NCBI GenBank assembly: GCA_021161765.1
Contig: JAGGZZ010000142.1
Coordinates: forward strand, 1 to 13,060
Source of the DNA: Candidatus Methanophagales archaeon
GTDB taxonomy: Archaea; Halobacteriota; Syntropharchaeia; Alkanophagales; Methanospirareceae
Direction of reading: 5' to 3'
DNA: 13,060 bases
Under the pieces are notes generated by a model, which was not told the origin of the DNA, did not search any database, and saw only the letters and a program-made list of their open reading frames with translations. Each line of letters begins with the position of its first letter. Positions within the stretch are counted from its first letter, which is position 1. Position numbers and translations under genes: made by a program. This document shows, piece by piece, positions 6,895-11,863 of the stretch.

Positions 6895-7164
6895 ATGCAA
6901 AATAGGAATAATGGAGCGGGGCTGTTTGGAAAGATAAGAGGGAAGCTCGGAGCTAATGTTCTTTTACGTGCCCTTCCATACACGCTTCTTATTTCCGCTC
7001 TCACCATCGTGGGCTTATTTGGTGGCTTTGCGCTGGGAAAAGGATTGGGAAGCAGTATAGCGAGCTTTGCCTTTTCTCTTTCTTTTTCTTTTCTCGGCTT
7101 CTTCCTCGGATTGTTTCTCTCCTACCTCATCGTGAAGAAGAAGTATCCGCTAAGCGATTTGTGA
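6895..7164 (+). CDS. Small two-helix membrane protein next to atpK (AtpI-like?)
   Basis: This encodes 89 residues: a basic N-terminus (about 1-25), one helix (about 28-50) rich in glycine (GLFGGFALGKGLG), a second helix (about 55-79), and a KKKYPLSDL tail. I do not recognise a named family with certainty. The pattern of two helices with a G-rich first helix followed by LG and a basic end resembles AtpI/AtpQ-like proteins, which help assemble c-rings of other ATP synthases. The position 12 bp after atpK fits such a job. Both points are inference. The start at 6895 has only a very close GGTGA, so translational coupling with atpK is likely. Confidence 0.65.
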   Translation: MQNRNNGAGLFGKIRGKLGANVLLRALPYTLLISALTIVGLFGGFALGKGLGSSIASFAFSLSFSFLGFFLGLFLSYLIVKKKYPLSDL

Positions 7165-7209
7165 TGTACCGAAAAGCATTTTTAGTGAAATTGCTAAACC
7201 CTTAAATTT

Positions 7210-7308
7210 CACCGCAGAGCATACAGAGAACGCAGAGGCACCAGAAAAATCTAAGCAACGATTGAAACCAGTCCTAAAACTCGGCGTACTCGGCGCTCTC
7301 CGCGGTGA
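7210..7308. repeat. Inverted pair of CAGAG-type decamer elements
   Basis: The left arm accgcagagcatacagagaa with a further unit (7210-7240) faces the right arm ending gctctccgcggtga (7279-7308). The units CAGAGCATA / CAGAGAACG / CAGAGGCAC keep a 10-bp period. It is the GC-rich counterpart of the ACACAGATT elements elsewhere in the window. The group II intron end lies 11 bp away. Confidence 0.7.
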
Positions 7309-7318
7309 TAAATCGCAG

Positions 7319-7390
7319 ATTAAGAATAGGGCGATTGCTCGCCCCTTCTTATCTCAGAACGGTACGTGAAAGTTTCCCCTCATACCGCTC
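7319..7390 (-). ncRNA. Group II intron domains V and VI (3'-terminal relic)
   Basis: The complement of 7357-7390 is exactly 34 nt and folds as canonical domain V. It has the AGC triad at positions 2-4, all stem pairs intact (one or two are G-U), a GAAA tetraloop at 15-18 and the two-base CG bulge at 25-26. Six bases later, 7322-7350 folds as domain VI: AAGAA / UUCUU and GGGGCGA / UCGCCCU around a GCAA loop. A single bulged A (complement of 7327) lies 8 nt from a 3' end in AAU at 7319. No reverse transcriptase frame and no GUGYG 5' end were found. This is probably a 5'-truncated insertion or a decayed intron. Confidence 0.85.
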
Positions 7391-7473
7391 GGGCATTTCA
7401 TAACCCTTTCTGTACCGGGCAGCAGTTTGGTTCCGTGGCACTTGGTCTTTTGATGTGCTGAGAAGAGAGATTG

Positions 7474-7483
7474 GTTTTTATAT
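7474..7483 (+). promoter_or_regulatory. Candidate TATA box of endonuclease V gene
   Basis: tttttatatg lies about 110 bp before the ATG at 7591, which would give a leader of roughly 80-85 nt. It is the best TATA-like string in the upstream gap, but other AT-rich strings (near 7528 and 7560) are closer. Confidence 0.3.
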
Positions 7484-7590
7484 GTGCGCGGAGACTATTG
7501 TCTGTTGCTGGGTGATTGTTGGACAGCCTATAGAAAAAAGAATAACTGTGCTAAAAGAAAAACATTAAAAAAAGGTTGTAAGAAAGGGTT

Positions 7591-8307
7591 ATGAAAACTA
7601 CCGAAGAACTGTATCGCATACAGCGAGAAATCGCATCCAAAGCGCTAATAGAAGATAAACTGAGCCTAAAAGGCTTAAAACTAATCGCAGGTGCAGACCA
7701 GGCTTTCTTTTACGAATCAAAAAACGCTACAGAAAATAAAGACGAAGACGAAGCCAAAGATAGACAAGAGAAAATAATATCTGCGGTTGTAGTGCTCGAA
7801 TACCCATCCATGAAGTTTATTGATTATTCATACTCGGTGCTGCCTGTGGATTTCCCTTATATCCCCGGGCTTCTTTCGTTCAGAGAAGCGCCAGCCATAA
7901 TAAACGCTTTTAACGCACTTGAAAACACAACCAAGCCCGACCTGTTAGTAATAGATGGCGGTGGAATAAACCATCCGAGGTTTGCAGGTTTAGCCACGCA
8001 TGTGGGTGTTGTTCTGGACATAGCGACCGTGGGTGTGGCAAAGACCCTCCTGTGTGGCAGTGGTGAAGTGCCGATGACCGAAGGCGAAGCGCGTAGGATA
8101 AAATACAAAGGTAGAGAAATAGGCTATTATCTCAAGAGTAAAAAGGGCTGTAGACCCATAATCGTAGCGCCAGGGCATAAAATATCGCTACAAAGTTCGC
8201 TGCGGCTGATAAGAAATTGCATCCGCAAGCATAAACTACCTGAACCCACGCGAATGGCGCATTTATATGCGAATAGGATAAAGAAGGAATTTGTGCAGTT
8301 AAAGTAA
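7591..8307 (+). CDS. nfi: Endonuclease V (deoxyinosine endonuclease)
   Basis: Endonuclease V nicks DNA (in some species RNA) one base past a deoxyinosine, repairing deaminated adenine. The 238-residue protein shows GADQAF with D36, PYIPGLLSFREAP with wedge tyrosine Y90 and E99, and IDGGGINHPRFAGLATHVGV with D122 and H128. GCRPIIVAPGHKISL follows with a late histidine, matching the family active-site order. A charged insertion (ENKDEDEAKDRQEK, about 48-61) lies after the first strand. The ATG at 7591 is preceded by AAGGG at short spacing. This start region (7581-7596) is the exact reverse complement of 7396-7411, so the ribosome binding site could be folded away on a long leader. Confidence 0.93.
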   Translation: MKTTEELYRIQREIASKALIEDKLSLKGLKLIAGADQAFFYESKNATENKDEDEAKDRQEKIISAVVVLEYPSMKFIDYSYSVLPVDFPYIPGLLSFREAPAIINAFNALENTTKPDLLVIDGGGINHPRFAGLATHVGVVLDIATVGVAKTLLCGSGEVPMTEGEARRIKYKGREIGYYLKSKKGCRPIIVAPGHKISLQSSLRLIRNCIRKHKLPEPTRMAHLYANRIKKEFVQLK

Positions 8308-8308
8308 A

Positions 8309-8470
8309 AACCACGAGATTTCACAAGAAACCTTCTCTTAGAAAGAAAAGCTTTACCAACAACTTTTTTACCTTCGGTAAAAACCTTGACTAAAAACATT
8401 CACTTAGTTTTTCTTTTAGTACAGGTTTTCTTTTTGTAAAAAAGAAAAAGTGTTGTGCAATCTTGTGGTT
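8309..8470. repeat. Inverted pair of decamer elements downstream of nfi
   Basis: The left arm aaccacgagatttcacaaga (8309-8328) faces the right arm ...caatcttgtggtt (to 8470). The 120 bp between are AT-rich, with a perfect stem TTTTTACC / GGTAAAAA (TTC loop) near 8362-8380 and several T-runs on the plus strand that could end nfi transcripts. No gene is seen here. Confidence 0.65.
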
Positions 8471-8475
8471 ACATT

Positions 8476-8604
8476 TCACAGCTGAAACAATAATGCAATC
8501 ACCGAGCCAATCATTATCAACGCCATTAATATGCCTATTATCGCTCTCTGCCACCTTTTACTACTTTTCTCCTTCTTCCTGTTCACTCTCTTATTTTTCG
8601 CCAT
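8476..8604 (-). CDS. 42-residue single-helix membrane protein overlapping the vapB end
   Basis: The ATG (complement of 8602-8604) lies inside the last codons of vapB in another frame. The two genes overlap by 14 bp and are probably translationally coupled. The product has a strongly basic N-terminus (MAKNKRVNRKKEKSSKRWQR) and one hydrophobic helix (about residues 21-40). It ends two residues after the helix. I do not recognise a family. The place is where a VapC PIN toxin would normally follow vapB, so a role with VapB is possible but unproven. It may instead be an unrelated small membrane protein of the type common in archaea. The reading frame is short, so there is some doubt that it is real. 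Confidence 0.5.
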   Translation of the reverse strand: MAKNKRVNRKKEKSSKRWQRAIIGILMALIMIGSVIALLFQL

Positions 8605-8773
8605 CTTCTCTTTTTAAAGTATTTTTTTCTACTTTGAGAAATCCAACTATATTCAGCAAAGATTTCTTTTCGGTTAAACGATTAAGAACATCGTTGAAAC
8701 TTTCTCCTTCTCCTTCCTCTGCCTCCAATCTTGCATATGCCCCTTCCGATATTGATATGCTCTTAGTACTCAT
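8591..8773 (-). CDS. vapB: VapB-type antitoxin (archaeal DUF217 family)
   Basis: The 60-residue protein MSTKSISISEGAYARLEAEE... with ESFNDVLNRLTEKKSLLNIVGFL matches the archaeal VapB antitoxin pattern: an N-terminal beta strand and helix for DNA binding, then a helix that wraps the toxin. Such antitoxins neutralise PIN-domain RNases and repress their own promoter. No PIN-domain toxin gene follows; a 42-residue membrane protein overlaps its 3' end instead. A ribosome binding site AGAAGGAA (complement of 8777-8784) lies just upstream, with TATA-like stretches at 8791-8800 and 8807-8818. The IS630 element begins about 100 bp upstream. Confidence 0.85.
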   Translation of the reverse strand: MSTKSISISEGAYARLEAEEGEGESFNDVLNRLTEKKSLLNIVGFLKVEKNTLKREDGEK

Positions 8774-8790
8774 ATTTCCTTCTCTACATT

Positions 8791-8818
8791 AATATATTTA
8801 TTACTCAATTTAAATTTG
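8791..8818 (-). promoter_or_regulatory. TATA-like region of vapB
   Basis: Minus strand AAATTTAAATTG and TAAATATATT lie 18-45 bp before the ATG at 8773. The upstream one would leave a short leader that includes the AGAAGGAA ribosome binding site. Confidence 0.4.
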
Positions 8819-8869
8819 TTATAGTCACTTAATTAATTTTATCGCACCTAAACAAATACAATTTTTCTA

Positions 8870-8895
8870 GTGTCTTAACAACTTAATTTTGGAAC
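8870..8895 (+). repeat. Left terminal inverted repeat of the IS630-family element
   Basis: Pairs with 10017-10042 at 20 of 26 positions. The outermost GTGT is perfect and directly follows the TA at 8868-8869. Confidence 0.85.
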
Positions 8896-8913
8896 AATTT
8901 AATAACCTCTAAA

Positions 8914-8934
8914 TACCATGAATTCTTCATGGTA
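8914..8934 (+). promoter_or_regulatory. Hairpin over the transposase start codon
   Basis: TACCATGAA (8914-8922) and TTCATGGTA (8926-8934) form a perfect 9-bp stem with a TTC loop. The start codon ATG (8929-8931) is in the 3' arm. Transcripts entering from outside would fold the start away, a common way for insertion sequences to limit transposase made by read-through. Confidence 0.6.
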
Positions 8935-9363
8935 GGAGTAATAAAACTTAAAGAGGATGAGGTAAAGTTTCTCAGAGATTTTGTGAAAAAGGGGCGGAAA
9001 AGTGCAAGAGAGCTAACCAGAGCACGTATTCTGCTGCTGGTGAACCAGCAAAAGGGGGATACGGAAATAGCGGAAATATTAGAAGTTGGAAGGAATACGG
9101 TTTGGAGAACCAAGAAAAGGTACCGGGAAGAAGGCCTTCAAAGCGCGCTGACAGAGAAACCAAGACCGGGACAGCCAAAAAAATACACGGAACGGCATGA
9201 AGCAGAAATCATAGCGCAGGCATGCACCAAATCGCCAGATGGCAGAAAGAGATGGTCGCTTACATTACTCACCGAGGAGATGAGGAAGAGGGAGGGGTTT
9301 GAAACAATAAATCGTGAGAGCATCCGGCTTATTTTAAAAAAAGCAAAACAAAGCCGTGGCTGA
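8929..9363 (+). CDS. IS630-family transposase, N-terminal part (orfA, DNA-binding)
   Basis: This 144-residue frame holds the helix-turn-helix DNA-binding part: RELTRARILLLVNQQKGDTEIAEILEVGRNTVWRTKKRYREEG. A second region with RKRWSLTLLTEEM and INRESIRLILKK follows, as in IS630 transposases. Within the A7 run at 9336-9342 the zero-frame codons TTA AAA AAA give an A-AAA-AAA slippery heptamer. A -1 shift there joins it to the next frame as KKSKTKPWLRRMWCIQ, the family-typical junction. Without a shift the product ends at the TGA at 9361. The start ATG is inside a hairpin. Confidence 0.85.
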   Translation: MVGVIKLKEDEVKFLRDFVKKGRKSARELTRARILLLVNQQKGDTEIAEILEVGRNTVWRTKKRYREEGLQSALTEKPRPGQPKKYTERHEAEIIAQACTKSPDGRKRWSLTLLTEEMRKREGFETINRESIRLILKKAKQSRG

Positions 9364-9368
9364 GAAGG

Positions 9369-10025
9369 ATGTGGTGCATCCAGACGATTGATGCGATATT
9401 CAGAGCTTGCATGTACGATGTCCTTGACCTGTATGAAGAACCGTACGACCCGAAAAGACCCATCGTCAATCTTGACGAGAAACCGAAGCAACTTCTCGGC
9501 GAGAAGAGAATGTCAATCCCCATGAAGCCGGGAAGCCCTGAAAAATACGATTATGAATACATAAGAAACGGCACAGTAAACATATTCGTGGCAGTCGAAT
9601 TTAAGGCAGGAAAACGGGTGACGCAGGTTACCGAAAGAAGAACGATGAAGGATTTCGCGCGGTTCGTGAAGATGCTCGTTGACGAATATCCAGATGCAGA
9701 AGTCATTCGGCTGGTCACCGACAACCTCAACACTCACAAGGAAAAGGCATTCTATGAAACATTCAGCAAAGATGAGGCAGAAAGAATCCTGAGCAAAATC
9801 GAATTCCATTACACGCCGAAACACGCAAGTTGGCTCAACGCTGCGGAAATCGAAATCAATGTGATGGACATCGAATGCACTGGCAGGCGAATCGGTAACA
9901 TGGAGACACTGACCCAAGAAGTCGTGGCATGGACCAAAAGAAGGAATGATCAAGAAAAGAAGATCAACTGGAAGTTCACGAAGGAGAAGGCGGATAAGAA
10001 GCTATCCAAGTATTACGTTCCATAA
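9369..10025 (+). CDS. IS630-family transposase, catalytic DDE part (orfB)
   Basis: This part carries the DDE/D triad of the family: IVNLDEKPKQL (first Asp), VTDNLNTHK (second Asp) and HASWLNAAEIEINVM (Glu). It is continuous with orfA by a -1 shift, and homologous reading begins before the ATG at 9369, at about 9336. That ATG is therefore probably not a true start. The fused enzyme would be about 365 residues, a normal length. The stop codon is inside the right terminal repeat. Confidence 0.88.
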   Translation: MWCIQTIDAIFRACMYDVLDLYEEPYDPKRPIVNLDEKPKQLLGEKRMSIPMKPGSPEKYDYEYIRNGTVNIFVAVEFKAGKRVTQVTERRTMKDFARFVKMLVDEYPDAEVIRLVTDNLNTHKEKAFYETFSKDEAERILSKIEFHYTPKHASWLNAAEIEINVMDIECTGRRIGNMETLTQEVVAWTKRRNDQEKKINWKFTKEKADKKLSKYYVP

Positions 10026-10042
10026 CTAAATTGTCATAACAC
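10017..10042 (-). repeat. Right terminal inverted repeat of the IS630-family element
   Basis: The complement of the left end with six mismatches. It overlaps the transposase stop and the last codons of the interrupted host gene (stop near 10034). Confidence 0.85.
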
Positions 10043-10273
10043 TACTGTTCCATTTTCTAACTTCTTTAAGCTGGTTGCATCTGAATAGGAGGCAGCATCA
10101 AAGTGTAACCCGTGTTCACCAATAAAAAGGGTATCGCCACTTATAATGCTACCATCCGCTTCTCTTGCCACTGACATCGGCACCATCGCCATGAGCACCA
10201 TTAGCATAATCGCAGCCATTGCAATCCATATTATCGCTTTCCTTTTACCTTTCGCTTTTTTCTCTATCTTCAT
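10034..10273 (-). CDS. Short secreted or anchored protein, 3' end cut by the IS (DUF3821-like?)
   Basis: The 79-residue product begins with a basic stretch (MKIEKKAKGKRK) and a hydrophobic signal or anchor helix (about 14-36). Then comes ISGDTLFIGEHGLHF. The string GDT(L/I)FIGE-GL is typical of the first strand of S-layer-related DUF3821-type domains in methanogens (from memory). The final residues VVL and the stop come from the IS end. Joining the flanks across the element gives a slightly different tail, ENGTVEKLYLFRCDKIN, then a stop, so the gene was already short before insertion. Expression signals are good: ribosome binding site GGAGGTGA (complement of 10286-10293) and TATA box at 10314-10323. 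Function is unknown. Confidence 0.6.
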   Translation of the reverse strand: MKIEKKAKGKRKAIIWIAMAAIMLMVLMAMVPMSVAREADGSIISGDTLFIGEHGLHFDAASYSDATSLKKLENGTVVL

Positions 10274-10285
10274 TTTTTTCTTTTT

Positions 10286-10293
10286 TCACCTCC
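10286..10293 (-). promoter_or_regulatory. Strong ribosome binding site of the secreted-protein gene
   Basis: Minus strand GGAGGTGA lies 12 bases before the ATG at 10273. The spacing is slightly long, but no closer start is available. Confidence 0.6.
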
Positions 10294-10313
10294 TTTCTTT
10301 TTACTCCCCTCTT

Positions 10314-10325
10314 CCTATATAAATT
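10314..10325 (-). promoter_or_regulatory. TATA box of the secreted-protein gene
   Basis: Minus strand AAATTTATATAGG lies 41-52 bp before the ATG at 10273, which gives a leader of about 20-25 nt including the ribosome binding site. Confidence 0.6.
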
Positions 10326-10336
10326 TTTCGGTTGAG

Positions 10337-10353
10337 TTTTGGGTATCCCAAAA
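10337..10353. promoter_or_regulatory. Perfect palindrome upstream of the TATA box (possible operator)
   Basis: TTTTGGGTATCCCAAAA has 7-bp perfect arms around TAT. It lies about 12-15 bp upstream of the TATA box of the 10034-10273 gene, a position used by archaeal activators. It is not within a recognised gene. The role is inferred only from symmetry and place. Confidence 0.35.
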
Positions 10354-10452
10354 TGAAGTTCTTTTGGTAAAATCTTGATGAATAAGTAGGTTAAGAGAAA
10401 GAACCAAGGCAACCCCGAAAATTATCCACTTTTTATTGAGCAACTCCCATTC

Positions 10453-10482
10453 ATCTGTGTTAATCTGCGTTAATCTGTGTCC
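10453..10482. repeat. Solo decamer element with exact 10-bp period
   Basis: atctgtgtta / atctgcgtta / atctgtgtcc repeats at exactly 10 bp. It lies just after the stop of the radical SAM gene. Unlike most others in this window, no facing partner was seen nearby. The rest of the gap 10274-10496 has only the promoter described and a doubtful short frame. Confidence 0.75.
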
Positions 10483-10496
10483 CAAATTTATTTTGT

Positions 10497-11558
10497 TCAT
10501 TCGAAATCCGGTAGCGCCGAACAAGCCCGGCATCGCACACATCCCGCCTTGTTCTTCTTCCAGCTCACGCCGTTATCATGCAATATCTCCACCACTTGTT
10601 CATATATATACCGCATCCTGCCGGGGCTTGGCGGTTTCTCATTCTCCAGCATTGAACCCGGTATAGGACGCAGCGGCACGATGAACGGATAAACACCCAG
10701 CTCTGCCAATAACTTACTACCTGCTATTATTGAAGCATCACTTTCGCCCACACCGGCAATCACGTAACTGCTTACCTGACAATCGCCAAAAATGTCCACA
10801 CTTCGTTTCCACGCATCCACATAATGCTGAAACGGTATTTCAACCTTACTTGGAGCCAGCTCTTTCAACACTGCTCTATCAAAACACTCCACGTGTATGC
10901 CTACCGTATCCACGGAATCGTAAAGAACGTCAATCATACTGAGCTCCTTCGGCGGTTCGAACTGAACATGGATGGGCAAGCCCGTTGCTTCTTTTATCGC
11001 GTTCGCCGTTTCCGCGAGGTAGTTTATTCCCTTGTCGGGAGTGGGTGTTGTGCCCGTAGTAAGCGTAACGTGCGTCACATGGTCCAATCTTTTCGCGGCA
11101 ATCGCAACTTCAGCAAGCTGTTCCGGTTTCTTCACCGCTATTGTCGCTCCACTCCTCAATGACAGTTCAATTGCACAGAACTTACACCGCTTTGGTGTGT
11201 TCCAGTATACGCAAGTTTGTATCGTGGTGGTAGCTAAACAGTCCGCACCGTGCAGAAGAGCGATTTTGTAATAGGGCACCCCATCCTCGGTTTTAAGTGC
11301 TTGAAACTTCGCATGTGGAAACTCGACTTCGGTGATTTGCTCTTCATCCCTCATTATTACGTACTTACCCTTCTCTGTAGCCACGCTATACGGCGACTGA
11401 GACACGAACCAGCTCTGCGTTGGCACGTTCGCTACCGTGCCACCAAAAAGGAACATCCCACCCGCAGCAGGACCCGCACCGCCTTTCCTGCCTTTATCTA
11501 ATCCCGGTACTCTCGCACCCAGACATAACAATTCCGTTTTCAAATCTTTAGTTTCCAT
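10497..11558 (-). CDS. Radical SAM protein of the MSMEG_0568 type
   Basis: This 353-residue protein has an N-terminal RKGGAGPAAGGMFLFGG and VPTQSWFVSQSPY region. Its radical SAM cysteines are in QTCVYWNTPKRCKFCAIELSL (C116, C125, C128), an unusual C-x8-C-x2-C spacing. LTTGTT, HVQFEPPKEL, GIHVECFD, SYVIAGVGE and YPFIVPLRPIPGS follow. The C-terminus ends with AGCVRCRACSAL (C340, C343, C346), probably a second cluster. These blocks match the MSMEG_0568 family, which in bacteria sits in the Nit1 nitrilase gene cluster and has no settled reaction. No nitrilase or GNAT partner is present here. TATA-like sequences at 11566-11575 and 11588-11597 are close to the ATG at 11558, so a start at the TTG at 11543 is also possible. 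Confidence 0.85.
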   Translation of the reverse strand: METKDLKTELLCLGARVPGLDKGRKGGAGPAAGGMFLFGGTVANVPTQSWFVSQSPYSVATEKGKYVIMRDEEQITEVEFPHAKFQALKTEDGVPYYKIALLHGADCLATTTIQTCVYWNTPKRCKFCAIELSLRSGATIAVKKPEQLAEVAIAAKRLDHVTHVTLTTGTTPTPDKGINYLAETANAIKEATGLPIHVQFEPPKELSMIDVLYDSVDTVGIHVECFDRAVLKELAPSKVEIPFQHYVDAWKRSVDIFGDCQVSSYVIAGVGESDASIIAGSKLLAELGVYPFIVPLRPIPGSMLENEKPPSPGRMRYIYEQVVEILHDNGVSWKKNKAGCVRCRACSALPDFE

Positions 11559-11564
11559 CTTGTG

Positions 11565-11617
11565 GTATATAAAGTATAACTTCTACCTATTTAAGACACA
11601 GATTTACGCAGAGAACT
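11565..11617 (-). promoter_or_regulatory. Second copy of the TATA plus decamer module, upstream of the radical SAM gene
   Basis: gtatataaagtataac (11565-11580) is identical to 695-710. The following 30 bp, including ctattt and the gacacagatttac-type element, are largely the same. The TATA here is only 8-17 bp from the ATG, closer than at the other copy. Confidence 0.55.
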
Positions 11618-11671
11618 ATTTCCTCAAATTATCAAATCCGCCTATTAAACCTTATATTTAAAATCCTGATT

Positions 11672-11731
11672 ATTAAGCCCTTTCAGGGCTTGCGGGAATG
11701 TGGGCAGAGCCCACAAGCGTTCATCTGCGTC
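11672..11731. repeat. Double-hairpin unit, copy 1
   Basis: Hairpin A AAGCCCT-TTC-AGGGCTT (11675-11691) and hairpin B TGTGGGC-AGA-GCCCACA (11699-11715) have perfect 7-bp stems, with starts 24 bp apart. The unit ends in atctgcgt, part of a decamer element. Confidence 0.85.
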
Positions 11732-11776
11732 CGATTATCAAAAATTATTCTTTCTTGAACCGCGTTGATTCTTATC

Positions 11777-11836
11777 ATTAAGCCCTTTCAGGGCTTGCGG
11801 GGACGTGGGCAGAGCCCACGAGTGTTAATCTGCGTT
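11777..11836. repeat. Double-hairpin unit, copy 2
   Basis: The same two hairpins lie at 11780-11796 and 11804-11820. Hairpin B is CGTGGGC-AGA-GCCCACG, so the closing pair T-A of copy 1 has become C-G, a compensatory change. About five differences exist over roughly 55 bp. It continues directly into decamers (gttaatctgc...). Confidence 0.85.
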
Positions 11837-11863
11837 AATCTGTGTCTATAATTTATTTACTAT

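Larger units (their letters stand above)
7165..7590. other. Gene-free gap with repeat pair, group II intron relic and nfi leader
   Basis: No credible reading frame was found in these 426 bp. They hold an inverted pair of GC-rich decamer elements (7210-7308), the 3' end of a group II intron on the minus strand (7319-7390), possible further intron sequence up to about 7460, and the upstream region of endonuclease V. Confidence 0.7.
8870..10042 (+). mobile_element. Complete IS630-family insertion sequence (1173 bp)
   Basis: The element starts GTGTCTTAACAAC and ends GTCATAACAC. Its 26-bp terminal inverted repeats (8870-8895 and 10017-10042) match at 20 of 26 positions. It is flanked by TA at 8868-8869 and 10043-10044, the target duplication typical of the IS630/Tc1/mariner superfamily. 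It holds one transposase split into two frames across an A7 run. It interrupts the 3' end of the secreted-protein gene at 10034-10273. Intact ends and catalytic residues suggest a recent, possibly active insertion. Confidence 0.9.

Noticed and set aside
7390..7590. Group II intron reverse transcriptase or 5' end upstream of domain V
   Set aside because: No reading frame with RT motifs and no GUGYG 5' end could be seen on the minus strand. The GC-rich stretch at 7394-7460 may be more intron sequence, but I cannot assign domains.
10315..10542. Minus-strand frame of 75 codons with a hydrophobic stretch (KKWIIFGVALVLSLNLLIH)
   Set aside because: Its N-terminal part is the translated decamer repeat (LTQINTDE), and its end overlaps the promoter of the next gene. 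A shorter form starting at a TTG cannot be excluded, but evidence is too weak.
11672..11836. Possible CRISPR array
   Set aside because: There are only two units, 105 bp apart, each with internal hairpins. There are no regular spacers and no cas genes.
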